64,000 nt of DNA from Ignelater luminosus. Lineage: Eukaryota; Arthropoda; Insecta; Coleoptera; Elateridae. A model generated the notes under the pieces. It did not search any database and was not told the DNA's origin. It was given only the letters and a program-made list of their open reading frames with translations. Location of the stretch: contig VTPC01003380.1 in NCBI GenBank assembly GCA_011009095.1, positions 118,478 to 182,477 of the forward strand, written 5' to 3'. The position numbers and the translations under genes were made by a program. Positions 46,845 to 59,689 of this stretch are shown one piece after another. Numbering within the stretch: the stretch's first letter is position 1; each line of letters begins with the position of its first letter.

Positions 46845-49800
46845 ATGTCTCTTTTAGTACATTTAAGCCCCGTTTATGATCACTTAAAAAACTTAAGACA
46901 ATTTTTACCTGAGAGAGTCAGTTTGTCTACAACTCAAAAGGTTTTTGGTCGAATTACATTATTTTAACATAGTTTCCACACTGTCTTATTTTAGGTTGTC
47001 GTAGTGTCTGTAACAGCAAGTTTGGGGCTTCTCAGTATACTCGCTAGATATATGAGGAGAAAAAAGCAAACTGTTGATCCTTATAAGTTTAAACGACCCT
47101 TTGGGAAAAGATTAAGACCGTCCGGCTTTAGGAGTCCTAATGGGGGTAATGATTTCAAATGCATAGTTTCTATTTGTAGATAGTCTATTTAATTTAATAA
47201 GTGTATCACATAAGTCTTTATTTTTAGTATAATAATAGTTATACAATAAGTTTAGACAGTTTTGTAAGTTAAATCAGATCCCCATTTAAATTGAAACTTT
47301 GTAGTCATCAATTTATTGGTGTATTTTTAAATTGGTTGATAAAACTGATAATGCTGATAGCATTAAATATATTTCAAATGCAATATTAAAAAAATGATCA
47401 ATAAATTCCAGCTTGTATAGATTTTGTATTTGAGATTACCCAGAAAAATAATAATTAATTAATTAGTAATAGATATCGAAAAAACTTTATTTAGAGTAAT
47501 TAATTCAAAATATTATTTTAATGTATCAAACTGAAGGAATTAGAGTTTAATTTTTATTCAAGTTTGACCACTGAAGCAGAATTCAATTGACGTGTATGAA
47601 AAGTTGCCTACACAATAGGAGTCATATTTAGTAAACAAAAAATATTTTTGATTCTGATATTTTTTTTAAATAATTCTATAAGAAGGAGAAATATGAATTT
47701 AGAGGATTCATTGTTTTTATAGATAAAATTCAATAATTTTTTATAATTACATTTGCATTGTTTATTTTTAATTGAAAAAGGAATTAAAGAAACAATAATA
47801 GGAAGAAACATGTTTTACTGGTTGGAAATCTATGTAAATATATTATTTAAATTGATGTTTTATACATTTAGTATATGAGTCAAGGTTGTGGGGAATCTAC
47901 TGATGGCAAGTAACTTTGTTAAGGTCGCTATAAATATAACACATTGAATTTATTGGGTAATTGTCCTCTTAATTTCCCTAATGTTTCGTGGCGCATTGTG
48001 GTTGTAGGGGGCAACCTGAAATTGATAATGACAATTCTTACTACCGGATGTATTTAATAGGTCAAGGTTTTTTAAATTTATGGTAAGTCTTAAGATGTCA
48101 ATTTGGAAAAGTGTATTGTAACATTTTTTTTATGAATACAAAAGAGTAAATAAAATTAAATTATAAACTCAAATTAAGGAAAAATTTAAATAAGTGGTTT
48201 GGCCTGTTGAATTTATTAAGTTTTAATTCATATTGATTTTGTAAATACAAAGTTCAGATACAAGGTCTAAAATCGTCATAAATTAATAAAAGTATCATTA
48301 AATGGTTTGGAATATAATAGATTGGTATCTGTATTATAAAACATAATACAGTTTATAATTTTTTATTTTATTGATACTGCTATTTAATTATTTGTGTCAA
48401 AACCAACTTTATTGTTCATACTAAATAAATTGTTAATTTGTTTTTATAGAGATTTCTGGTAGCACCTAACTTTAACAACTACGCAACTTAATTTTTACTA
48501 ACAGTTTTCTTTTTAATTTTATTAAATCTTCTCTTTACTGTGATGTAAATGTTCAATTTAAAAGGTTTTTTACCACTTTTGATTGATTCTTTGTGTGTAC
48601 CTTTATAGTATTTTGTCTACACATTCTTCTAAAGGTTTCTTTTTATTTTCATTTTACAATTTTTTAAGAGTCTAAATCTTCTTTAGACAAAATTGTCTGA
48701 TGTCAAGAATTAAATAATTGAAACAATTTTGAACAAGAATCAGTAATTTCATTATACAAATAGTAAGATTATAACTGGTGACCTTAACATGAAAGCTTAT
48801 AAGAAACACCCAATTCATTATCTCAATAAATGCTTAAAGGGTTTTCTGATGAGAAAATTTTTACTATAGAGGAAAAATTTAATTATCAAAATAATCGAGT
48901 GTATGCCTACATCCTCTAGAAACTTGCGTAAACATAAAATAAATGTTCAGCAGACTCATCATCCAACAAGTGTTATAGACTAACTACCAAAATGATGTCC
49001 TACAAGCAGTTGTGAAACCTCTTAGCAACACTATGTTGACTCAAGAATGACTGAAAATGAATATTCCTGACTTTATCACCAAAGATCAATGGTCCTCTTC
49101 CAGCTCCAATCTTAATCTGCTGGACTATAGTTTATGGACAGAATGAGAAATGAAAGTATGTAAGAAAACCTACCCAAATTTTGAGTCTCTAAAATGCGCT
49201 CTTGTGAAATCTTTTTATAATATTTATACTTAGGTAATACATTTAATAAAAACTATGATTGTTATTATTATTATTTCTTTACTCGCCATATTCACCATAA
49301 GTATAAACCATACTCACCATAAGTCACAGACCATAAGTATAAAATATTACAGGTAATATGAACACAAATTCTCCTTCGAATCAGACCTATTACATTCAAT
49401 AGATATCTGCTCAGAGTTTCTTAGTTTAAAAGGTTTTCATTAAGTGTCCAGTAGGTTCGGAGAATGAGCGGATAAAAGTGCCAAAAATAGCATTTTTTCG
49501 ACATACTCGATTTCAAAAACCAGCAAGCCAGTTTTGATGGTTTTTGCACATATGTATGATCACCCTTGATCCCAATAGCGATCTTACACCTTCACCGCCT
49601 CTTCCGTCCCGGTAAAATGGAAGGAAAACCGTCTAGTTTAGACGGGGGCGCAGTTTTTGGAAGACCCCTTTTGGGACTGTGTTTACCATAGTGGTACTGC
49701 GTACGACAACCGCTAAAATCAAGTTCTCCCACTACCAGGGGCGGCTCTCGGGAGAATTTCAATTTCGAACGAAAAAGATTCATAGAGCGAGAAGAAGAAG

Positions 49801-52800
49801 AGATAAGAGGACAAAATTTGGCATGCATACTTAGGGTTTCCCGGGGCACTCTTTAAGAAGAAACTATTGCCGCTCAGAAAGTAAACACGGGCGCCGTGCA
49901 GGTCCGGCTTGACACTAAATTCCAAAATTCACAGAAAACCCTCTAAATTGTTCGAGTCGCTTCGTATTCGAGTCCTATATAGAACTCTCAGCAGCTGGAC
50001 ACAAGAACGATCCGATTCGATTTTGTTCTTCTCCCCCCACCACCTCGGGAACAAAGAGTCGTATCGACATGGGATTTCTTTTGTTGTGTAGGCCAGAGTA
50101 TAGGTTTCATATGGGTGCGGTTCGATCTGTCTTCAATTGTTTTTGGGTACAATTATTTCGAGAAAAGTCACATGATGTGTCTTTGACGTTTTATAGGGCC
50201 CTTATTTGTGGTAACTAATCGAGACGGATTGCATCACTGGATAGTCCCATCGATTGGCTTCAATTGTGTATTGGGGTTGGTACCCCGAAAAACGCCATCT
50301 TCCGGGTCAAAAAAAGCGAAAAACCAAAACTAGTGCAAACGCGATCACCGTATCAGGAGATAAGATTCATACCGTGGATATAGGTTTCGGCTGTAACACA
50401 CATTTCAGTAAAAGAATTTCAGAGATTCGAAAATCGGAACCGAAATTTTTAACCCCATCTGGAGCACTTATTTATCGGTTATTGATCGCGAAGTCCTACA
50501 TCTGCCACTTACGTTAAATTTAAAAGGGAGGACATCCTGATTTTCAAGTGGGGGGAGGGGATAATTTTTTCTGGCACCTCTATAACCAATGCATCCGACT
50601 TTAAAATGGGAATCGATGAGGCTCCGTTTGGTGATGCTCACGGAATAATTAATTTCTCCATATCGTTTACGGTTTGCCCAGGACGAGCCGAAACCTGACG
50701 AATGTATCTCGACTTCGTATGCCATTTGCCTTTTTCGGAAAAATAATGGACCTATTTTTATGACATCTCTTGTATTTGGACGAGACTAGGGCCGGCCGAT
50801 AAGCCGGCTCGAGGCGAGTCGACTCCTAGCGGCTTTTCATTAATTACCCAAAAGGAGGAGAGCAAGGGGAGGTAAGTTGGAAATGTTGCACTTTTTGGAA
50901 ACGAAAAATCGGAATAACTCGAGAACGGGAGGACCAATTTTGACCAAACTTGGAAGGTAAATGGAACATAATGTTCTTAAAATGGGCAAAATTCATTGGG
51001 ACCTTATGGACAGGCCTAGCGATCTGGGACTAGTGGCGCTGTCTTATAGAGCTCCAAAAGAATGTTTCGCCCCAGGTAGTTTCAAGTTCAAGCCCATAGG
51101 CGTCCTTGGAGGGATCGGAGTGGGGGTTTTGCAAAAATATCGAATTTATTTTTTTTATTTAGTATTTAGTATCCCGACTGAATGTCTTCACCTACATCTG
51201 ATGTTGCTCGAACCGATTTCGCAGTTCTTACGATTCGGCCGCTAGAGGGTACGACAGGTCGAACTAAAAGGAACTTCTGGCTCAAAAATCAACCTCCCCT
51301 CCCAAACCGTTCAGAATCTGCAAATGCGGCTTTGTTTTGTTTTTTAAATTTGTTTTATCTTTCTTTGTTATCTGTTATATTTCATGACAGGGATATTATT
51401 GGTTTTCTCTTCTTCATTTATTCACTTTGCGTCGATATTATGTTATACATCTACTGACCAAAGTGATGATCAGAATGTACGAATCTTCTCTTTTGTTGAT
51501 ATTCCATTGCAATTGGTGGTAGTCTATGTTCATTCTCAAAAGTATTTACTATTTGGACCATTATATTAGGAACTTCCTCTCCTTCATAATCGTTATTTAC
51601 ATTTGTATTTAGCCCTTCTGCCATATCTACCCTTTCTTCCACGCTTTCTTCTTGTTGTCTTTGTACTTTTTTTTTATTCTCGAAAGTATTGCTTCTGGTA
51701 TTAAGTTATTTCTTTTAATAATTCTGACTTGATCTGCAATTCTTTAGGGAATATGCTTTGAACTTATTATGCAATAGAGGTCTGTACCTTGCAGTATCTG
51801 TCTCTATTTTAGTACCAAGCTTGTTAATATCATTTGTCCATTTTTTGCATTGTCGTTGACTATCTGCTTTGGTGGCCCCAATTCTTGGATATTTAGCTGT
51901 ATTAGGTTCGGGTGTCCTGATAAGTGCCCGCCTGTTCGGTCCGTATGCTGTCATCCCCTAGCGGTGGCTCCAGAGATGCCCTGGCGTTCCCCAGATAGCG
52001 ACAGTGTTCCGAGGCATTTTTCTCCATTCTCATGAGTTCGTGACTGAAGTCCGCAGGATTGTCACACTCGTTAGTCCGAAGACTACCCCTGGGGGGATCA
52101 TTATTATTATTTGTGTTCGAGAACTTTTCTTAAATCTGCAGCAGAGATGGAGAGTGACAGTCCGAATCATTTAGCTATAACCAAATTACGAAACCAGAGT
52201 ACTAGAAAATCTTCACAGCATGATGGCAAGTTCGAGTTTCAGATGATATGAGAACATTAGTCCATTACACACATTAACTGAACTTATCGAGGAAAATGGA
52301 GATTGTGCTACTGCCGTATTCAATAACGAATTTTTCTGCCTCCATTTTAGCAGCTGTCTAAGTGTAAGGGAGACACTGTATCTATAGTATTACATTTCAG
52401 AATAGAAAGGAGATAGGAAGCTTGTTAAATCTTAACCAAACATCTTGGATTCTTGGAGAACTCTAAATGAAATGATATTGATTAGCTCTCAACTAGAATT
52501 TCAAGCTAGTTGCGAATAGAACAAAACGAGAGAATATGGATGTTCTAAGTTTTTAGGCACATTTTGTATATGGACTAATACTGTAAAGTTATTTAAGAAA
52601 TTAGAAATGAAAGTGGTAGAATCAAACCACTATGATGGTATTTTAACACTGAATGGCTCAGTTGACATTGTTGCCGTTTCCAAGTGAAGTAAAAAAATGC
52701 ATAACCAGAGAAAAGCCTCGGAACCGAACGGAAAATGATTTGTCAAAACAGCAAGACAAATAAAGAAAAGAATAGTAACACCCAACATACAGTGTGCCCA

Positions 52801-53894
52801 GTTTAGGATGCTACAAATAGGTAGGCAACACACTTTGCATATTCGTGTTTTCGATTTTTAAAAGGGATAGCTATGGAAAAGATTTATTCATTTATTTAGT
52901 AATGACATCTCGTCTCATATAGCTTTGATCTTATTTATTTAAGGAAATTTAAAAAACAAAAGTTACATTTGATATTCAGTCACTTTCCATGTGTGTTGCC
53001 TACCTCTATGTAGCAAGATAAGTTGGACATAGTACATAAGTTAGAACATACAGCCATAGAATCAGAAAAACCAAAACAAATATTAGAAGCAAGAAAGATA
53101 TTGGTGATTGTTTATTCTGTTGCATGTTCCAGAAATACTACTAGCTGTTTCTTCAGACTGGACACTGTTCAGGTGGTTCCAAAAGAAGACATCTGAGAAC
53201 ACTTAGAGGAGAAAAACATTTTGAACAAACACACTTAAATCAATGATTGATGAAACAAAGGAATGCCAATCTGTCAATACAAATAGATTTTCTGAATTCA
53301 CTACAATTCGCTTATAGCAAATCACCAGATATAATGAACCATTCCTAATAGTCCCTCCAGACTACCCATAAGATTTCTTGTAAATGTCCTCGGTTATAAC
53401 TGAAACTAGAAAATAGTTACTTTTTGTAACAAGTTATTGCTTGCTGTTGTACAAAAATTCACTCTACGATTTCTTTGCAGATACTGCATTGTAAATGTAG
53501 ATGCCTAGCTAGTGAAGACAGACAATAATATTATGAAGATAATATGATTAAAGTTTCATTGCCCTAGTTGACCATTTTATTTAGCTCATTGAGATTTTTT
53601 TGCTCTTCAGACTTTCTTTAATTTTTTTGTAATTAATCTCACTATTGCAAGTCATAAATTTAATTTCACTCATTCGGTAAAATATTGTTTCAGATGTTGT
53701 CAGTTTAGCAAGTAGTGGCAGAAGAAGTATAGTACATAGTACGTACAGTGAAAGAAGACAAAACTCTATATTAGCTGCTACCAGTGAAAAAGCATCTGTA
53801 GCATCGGGCAGTGTAGCAAGCGGAGGATCTGGGTTTGTTATGCCTGAAAGAGGAGATGCTACTCATCTAACACCCCAACAGCTTGGTGTCATGG
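46845..53894 (+). CDS. Miga: Mitoguardin (Miga/FAM73), N-terminal part; gene continues past the last exon found
   Basis: Outer mitochondrial membrane protein that promotes mitochondrial fusion through mitoPLD and, in animals, ER-mitochondria contact. Three exons were found: 46845-46940, 46995-47145 and 53694-53894, phases 0 and 1, ending phase 1 at a GTGAGT donor. The N-terminus MSLLVHLSPVYDHL leads to a membrane segment (VVVVSVTASLGLLSILARYM, residues 33-52), then a basic stretch RRKK. Exon 3 has the family blocks VVSLASSGRRSI, TYSERRQNSILA and LTPQQLGVMG. The usual C-terminal two thirds (DUF2217) was not found up to 64000, so the next intron exceeds 10 kb or the exon was missed. Intron 1 uses a weak donor GTTTTT. 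Confidence 0.85.
47146..48834 (+). other. Mitoguardin intron 2, AT-rich part
   Basis: No gene. Very AT-rich, with random short frames. Confidence 0.5.
48835..49235 (+). mobile_element. Mariner/Tc1 superfamily transposase relic
   Basis: C-terminal half of a transposase. FSDEKIFTIEEKFNYQNNRV near 48847-48905 holds the second catalytic Asp (SDEK). Near 49090-49200 is the block SSNLNLLDYSLW, where relatives have SPDLNPLDY, so the third catalytic Asp is Asn here. It is followed by CKKTYPNFESLKCAL. Frame changes and stops lie between. No terminal repeats were seen. Inactive, nested in mitoguardin intron 2. Confidence 0.65.
49440..51400. other. GC-raised block of unknown origin in the mitoguardin intron
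   Basis: About 1.9 kb with clearly higher GC content than both sides (for example near 49600-49760 and 50790-50830) and no domain in any frame. Phrases such as CTCGAGAACGGGAGGACCAATTTTGACCAAA look like non-coding transposon sequence, but no terminal repeats were found. Most likely an inserted element of unknown class. Confidence 0.4.
51455..52095 (-). mobile_element. Non-LTR retrotransposon N-terminal/ORF1 fragment
   Basis: Successive minus-strand frames give SHELMRMEKNASEHCRYLG near 52035, then KKWTNDINKLGTKIETDTAR and YRPLLHNKF, then RIADQVRIIKRNNLIPEAIL near 51735-51680, and an acidic stretch to about 51455. This order (ETDT..YR..LH..F, then RIADQ..II.RN.LIP) is a module I know from the N-terminal part of insect retrotransposon proteins. 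Frame breaks are frequent. RT and endonuclease are absent here. Confidence 0.5.
52100..53690 (+). other. Mitoguardin intron 2, right part
   Basis: AT-rich with no gene. The last bases form the TTGTTTCAG acceptor of exon 3. Confidence 0.45.
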
Positions 53895-55890
53895 GTGAGT
53901 TTATATTATAAAATATAAAAATAAAAATAATCTGGAAACATTAAGACTGATATTTGGTTGGTTGGTCGTTCTGATTTTACATTGAAAGTATGTTGTCGAC
54001 ATTGGTAGAAACATTTATATACTAGATACCTACTCTTTTAATAATTTAGAATATAATTTTGCAGTAGTATTTCAAACTGAGTTTGTCAGGCTTTATTAAA
54101 CTAATTGTGCTGCATAAATGGTTTAAGCATGATAAAATAAAAAAATCGAGTAATCCATGCGCCATTTAACCTTAGTAAACAAATTTTTTTTGGCACTTGA
54201 CAGTTTTACATTTAGGTTATAATTATAAATTTATATATTTAAATATTCAAATTAAGATTGCATTGATTTCTTTATTTGTCATATCTATAATTATAAAGTA
54301 TAAATAAATTTGAATTATAATTTAAAAATAGAAAATCAAGACAATCTTAATTTAAATAATTATTTAAATTTGTCTGATTCTGTCAATCACTTGACAGTAC
54401 TAATTTTAGGTTAGTTAGAACTGTCAAGTAATAAAAAAATAAAAATTTCATTTATACCAACCTAAAGGGTTAATTCTATGGCCTTCTAATTATTTTTTCG
54501 TTTAAAACTTAAAACGTAGATTAAATTTGTAATAGAAGATAATAATGCAGTTATTCCTCCTGATTATAAATTATGAAAATGTAGTTGCAATTGCAAATTA
54601 CATATCCACATGATTTGTATAAAGAGCTTATCTTCATGTTAGCTTATATTGGCGCCAATCCCCTACTAAACAATTTTTATACTGCGCCTTTTATGAAACC
54701 TCAACTTCCTGAATTATAACTTATTATTATTATTATTATAGTATGTCTACTTCTAAATATACTTCTAAATTCCACAAGTTATTAGAAAACAAATTAACTC
54801 TATACAGCTATACACATATAAGCCAACAAGGCCATTCCTTTTGAGATTAAGGATTTCTGTTTGGTAAAGAAATAATTAAAAATCTTTTTCGTTTTCTATA
54901 ATATATAAATAAATTATAAATGAACAAGGACGGACTATGAGGAAGAATCTTGTCTAATAACTAATTTTAACACAATAAACAATTAATTATAAAAGTTTCC
55001 ATATAGAATTCAACTCCTCTTGTATTCAGATTTATTTTTGAGGTTCTCTCATTCAAACAATCATTTCCAGCATCAATTAGGAAACTCGAAACTTTAGCGC
55101 TTATATGTTTTGTCTGCTTGATTCCAATGGTTGCAGAAATTAATTCAGTTTCCGGTTGAAATATTCCGGTAATGAGTTGATGAAAAACATTTCCTTTGAG
55201 GTTTACCCAAAGTGCCTAGTTAAGGAAAACTTTTAAATGTTATTTCTAGAAGAAAAAGGTATGTAAATTATTTTGCTTATAGTAAGACGCGCAGGTCAAG
55301 TTCACTTCTGATATTTTTTAATTACAAAATTTATTCATGTGTCATGTCTGATAACATCATTAAAATGCATTTCAAAGAGTGCATTAAATGAGATTCTTCT
55401 TGATTGAGCAGATGTTTCCGTCGTTCATTCACGCCCTGTCTGCTTGACCATACCATCACCAAGCCCCTCTCGCCTGTATTACTAACCCTAGACGTTGTTG
55501 ACATCTCCTTAAATGGACATGATTGCATCCTACACGTTCTTTTTAATAAGTCTTTGTTTTATCGATGCATCTTTTCAAATGTAATGTTAAGGAGAAACAG
55601 CAAGCGGCGGCACCTAGAGATACACTCACACTACTGTAATCTTTTGTGATGGTTTTTGGCACGTGGGTGGTTTTTCAAATAACCTAGTGCCTGCTGGGCG
55701 AGCGATATGTTACGGGATTATGTTGCACAAGATATTTTGTTATTTTTATTCAGGCTATGTAGAATCCGGTTTTTATTTTAAACCGAGCACTAAATTTCTC
55801 AGATTTATCGTGTTTATGACTATAAAATGTGATTTTATATCGAACTGAGCTAATACTGCAATGAGATCAATAAAAAAAAAATATAAATCG
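53895..55890. other. No gene seen; presumed mitoguardin intron 3
   Basis: AT-rich. Short open frames near 55331-55650 on both strands match nothing known. Confidence 0.4.
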
Positions 55891-55894
55891 AATT

Positions 55895-55902
55895 AAAAAA
55901 AA
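55895..55902 (-). terminator. RNA polymerase III terminator of tRNA-Pro
   Basis: A run of eight T on the minus strand, six bases beyond the tRNA 3' end. Confidence 0.75.
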
Positions 55903-55908
55903 TATCGT

Positions 55909-55980
55909 GGGCTCGTCCGGGATTTGAACCCGGGACCTCTCGCACCCTAAGCGAAAATCATACCCCTAGACCAACGAGCC
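55909..55980 (-). tRNA. tRNA-Pro (anticodon AGG)
   Basis: 72-base intron-less nuclear tRNA. The acceptor stem GGCTCGT/ACGAGCC pairs fully and the discriminator is C. The A box is TGGTCTAGGGG and the B box GGTTCAAATCC. The anticodon loop TTAGGGT gives AGG, read as inosine-GG after editing, for CCU/CCC/CCA. The anticodon stem closes with a U-G pair (TTCGC/GCGAG), where a C-G pair is common. It lies on the strand opposite mitoguardin, probably within its third intron. Confidence 0.95.
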
Positions 55981-57900
55981 GCTGGTAGTTGTTAATGCTA
56001 ACGTGAGTGGAAATACACTTAGTTGTATGTCAATGACGTCAACGTTTATGCGCGAACTTATCCGAATAACTTCCGAGTATATTTAAAATAAGTTTTTGTG
56101 TTGACTTTGGTATTTTAATTGAATATAAATCAGAAATTTCACAAATTAATTTCATCTACTAATTAAAAACGATGTTTACATAAAATTTCGTATTTAAAGC
56201 AGTTTAATAACTTTTAAGGTTTTCTTGTTATTTCTAAATTTATAAAGTTATAATTAATCCGAATATAAATTAATTAGACTTTTCTTTTCAATAAACGCCT
56301 TATATTTTCTATGCATGGACTTACCCTTCGTAACAACCCCTTGAGTCAGATTTTTTTAACTCCAAGGGTATAATTACAACAGCGTAAGTGGTGTAGTTGT
56401 ACTCTCAGGATGTAATGTAGAGCTCGGGTTAATTAGTGTTGGGACTCCTTATATTACTGTTCAAAAGCTGGCAGTAATTTAATAACTACAATAAAAAAAT
56501 TGTAATTAGTAACAATAATAAAAAATCGATTCATTCACAAAGTAAAGCAAGGAACTAATTCCTAAACTAATTTATTGTTTGCAAGGTTTTTTGCGCATAT
56601 TCAATTAAATAATACACAGTGTTTTGATGGAACTTTCAGAAATACAGAGATAAAAATTAAAAAGTTATTTTCTTAGAAAGTAGAAACTTTAATTTCGTAG
56701 AAGAAAGAAAAAACTTAATAACTAAAGCGAAATAAAATGTTTAACCAAGGATAGAAAACGAGAAGTATAGGGTGGTTGGTTGGTTGGTGGTCCATTAGTG
56801 TAAAATCTGAAACTGACATCGTTATTTGTAATATAAGAATATTACCAGAAAGAATTCTACACTACATTTATCTCTTATTTTCAAGTTTACAGAGTGTTCC
56901 TTTTTCACTTTTTTCATTTAGTTTGTAGTAAGACACGGGGTATCCCGTAAATACCAATACAGCTTCAGGTACGAATGTTCCAACGTATTTAGTTTCATCA
57001 CACGATCCAGAAAAAAAACCTAAACTTGGCAACAAATGTAAATTCCTGCCAGATTCCTGCAAGGAGGCTTTGAATTTGAAAATCCTTCATGAAATAGGTA
57101 GGTTAATAAGTGATTTACAAAATAAATTGCTGCCGTATACTGAATTGGGTCAAAAATACGTTATCAAAAAAAATCAAGTGTAGTTAATTTATGGCTACAA
57201 ATCATTGATATTTTTGGAGTTATACCTTATTTAATTTTGTATATTGTTTATAATTTCTGTAACTCTGTGGTTCAGAAATGAAACCCAGAAGTAAATCATA
57301 CATTAAAAAGTTATTCCATTACTGCACAAACGTGTCCGTTTACAACCTTACTGACTAATTATTGTAAGATTAAATTAACAATACCGAATTGTGTTGTTCT
57401 TTAGTTTCGCAGTATTTTCTTGCTCGTTACAACTGCTTTATTGTTATTACCATTACGTCCACCGAAAATTCAAATTATGTCAACATATTCATTAAGTGCA
57501 TATTCCATGACACTAAGACTAAGAGAAAACTAAACATTGTGAAATTAAAATAAAGATATTAACTTAATACAAACCAAAGGAGATACGAACTAAATCCTCA
57601 GGAATGCAAAACGTAACGAAAGTTGTTTAAATACAGGAACCAAAACGGATAAATAAATATCGTAGTTCACAAAACGTACTAAGTCAAAAACACAGTGAAA
57701 TAAAAAATTCTTCAAATATCGCAAGAAATTAAAGATCTATCGATTTTATTCCAGTGGTAGCAGACCATAAGAAACGTCAAAACTTGAAACGACTACTGAC
57801 CGCTATTTATAGAAAAGTCTATGTTAATCACTGCTTATTAGCAAAGTAAATAAGGGAACAGAGCTCTCCAGTATTTCCTAAGTCTTTGACCCTCTTGTCG
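55981..57900. other. No gene seen
   Basis: AT-rich. The flank just right of the tRNA has no recognised upstream element. The minus-strand frame 57062-56868 matches no family I know. Confidence 0.4.
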
Positions 57901-57902
57901 CG

Positions 57903-58960
57903 TTAAGCCCATGCATTATAATAAGAGCAAATAACAATAACTAAATTATATGTCAAGCAGACGTCTACTAGTCTACGGCCATTTTTGTTAATTTTCCCCA
58001 TGATGTTTTCCTTGCCTTTATTGTCCTTGCCCACTTTTGCATTTAGATCGCCCATTAATAATTTTATGTCCCTCGGTTGTTTCCGTTGTATAATTTCCCA
58101 GTTTGCTTGGAGTTCCTCATAAGAGGTATCTTTAGTTTGATCGTCTTTATCATTTGTAGGGCTATAGATGTTTATAATAGTTATATTTCTGAATTTTCTT
58201 CTAAACCGTGCCCATATTATTCTTTCTGTTTTGCCTTCCCATTTCATTAAGCTTTTTTTAATTGATTTGTCTATCATAATAGCTATTCCACTTTCTTTTT
58301 TTGCGGTTTCGTCTTCATATCCTGAGTGGAGTATTTGGTTTCCATTTGCAAGTGCCATATTTCCTATTCCATTCTACCTAGTTTCGCTAAGTCCGAGTAT
58401 ATTAATCTTGTACTTTGTCATTTCTCTTGAGATTTGTTTGGCTTTGCTTATTTCGGCCATTGTTTGGACGTTTCAGCAGCCCAGAAAGAATTTAGATTTG
58501 TCTCCTATTATATTTACTTGGGTTTTTGTAGCATATTGGATTCGTTGTCCTTGTTCGTTGCCCGTTTCACCACCCCTTTCTCTGTTTCTGTTCTTTGTGT
58601 CGGTTTTATAGTGGTGTATTCTGGTAGTTTTTTGGAATTTCTTCTAGGATGTGCTTGTCTTTGTTCCATTTCCATATTTGCCCTTGTATAGTAATCTTTT
58701 GGTATCCGGTTTTAACTTGGTTGGCCTTGCTTATTTCTTCTTTTGCACTATTTCGGATTTCGCGTTGTATACGCATCTCTTCTTTTGTTAGATCGTTATT
58801 TATTTATACTTGTTCATGTTTAATCAGTCTCAGTTTCTTTTTGTTTTGCATTATCTTGTTTTTACCTTCTTTGCTTCCTGTTTTTACCAAAAATGTTCTA
58901 TTTCCCAGTTTATATGCCTCTTCTATTTTTACTTTTCTGTATAATTTGTATATTTATTGA
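57903..58960 (-). mobile_element. Non-LTR retrotransposon fragment: end of ORF1 and start of ORF2 endonuclease
   Basis: On the minus strand about 58830-58640 reads NNDLTKEEMRIQREIRNSAK and IQGQIWKWNKDKHILEE, the end of ORF1 in many insect LINEs. Then 58470-57903 is an endonuclease with MTKYKINILGLSETR, GIAIMIDKSIKKSL, NIYSPTNDKDDQTK and LLMGDLNAKVGKDN. The catalytic Asp of MGDLN and Glu of SETR are kept. One tryptophan behind SETR is a stop (TAG). The copy breaks off after the endonuclease motif NGRRLVDVC, so it is 3'-truncated or interrupted. Confidence 0.7.
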
Positions 58961-59044
58961 TGGCCGATTTGGAGCCCCCCTACAAGATGAGGCCCGGGGC
59001 GCACCGCCTCTTTCGCCCCCCTTATGTACGCTACTGTTTTCAAC
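58961..59044. other. Short GC-rich segment between two LINE pieces
   Basis: GC-rich 80 bp (GGCCCGGGGCGCACCGCC core) unlike either flank; origin unknown. Confidence 0.3.
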
Positions 59045-59500
59045 AAGAAAGAATTAGATACAAGAACAAGAATAAGAATGTTCAACGTCTTGTATGTACT
59101 TGTATTGACACACGATTCGAAAATGTGGACGTTGAGTAAGAACCAGAGAGCAAAATAAAGGTATTAAGGCGGATAGCGGGGTTAAAACTGCTGGACAAGG
59201 TGAAGAATACAGAAAAACGAAGAAGACTAGGAGTGAGACCGATAGAAGCAAGAATTAGGGTTAATGTGCTGAGATGGTTTGGGCATATGGTTAGCATGCC
59301 AGAGGTGAGACTGGGGATAAAAGTCCAGCAAATGCGTAGAGTGAAAAAGAAGTTCAAGGGTGGACCAAGACGCAGATGGAACGAAGAGATCCAGTATTAC
59401 CTGGAACAGATAGGACTCGGATGGAACGATGCGGTCAAAATGGCTAAGGACAAGAAAGAATGGAAACGGAAAATAACGGAAGATGTTGTATGTTTTATTA
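59045..59500 (+). mobile_element. Non-LTR retrotransposon 3' end (ORF2 C-terminal tail)
   Basis: THDSKMWTLSKNQRAK, then after one frameshift KVLRRIAGLKLLDKVKNTEK, then VNVLRWFGHMVSMPE and GGPRRRWNEEIQYYLEQIGL. This is the conserved C-terminal tail of RTE-like and related LINEs (LRWFGH, G.PRRRW). The longest open piece is 59200-59562. Endonuclease and RT are missing. It is opposite in strand to the neighbouring endonuclease fragment, so they are separate insertions or a rearrangement. Confidence 0.68.
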
Positions 59501-59689
59501 TTATTAAGCTCAGTTGTTTAAATTTAATCAATGTAATTTTTATTAAACTTATGATGTTTTAAAATTAAATTTCTCTATTTTAATTGGATATGATGTATTC
59601 AGTGTTATTTTTTACAATTCATTTAAAATAAATGGAATTTTAGAGTGCATATTTTAATGCAGGACACCTTTTAGTGCTTAACTATCCTA

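Noticed and set aside
58168-58611. 147-codon plus-strand frame
   Set aside because: Antisense of the endonuclease region of the LINE fragment on the minus strand.
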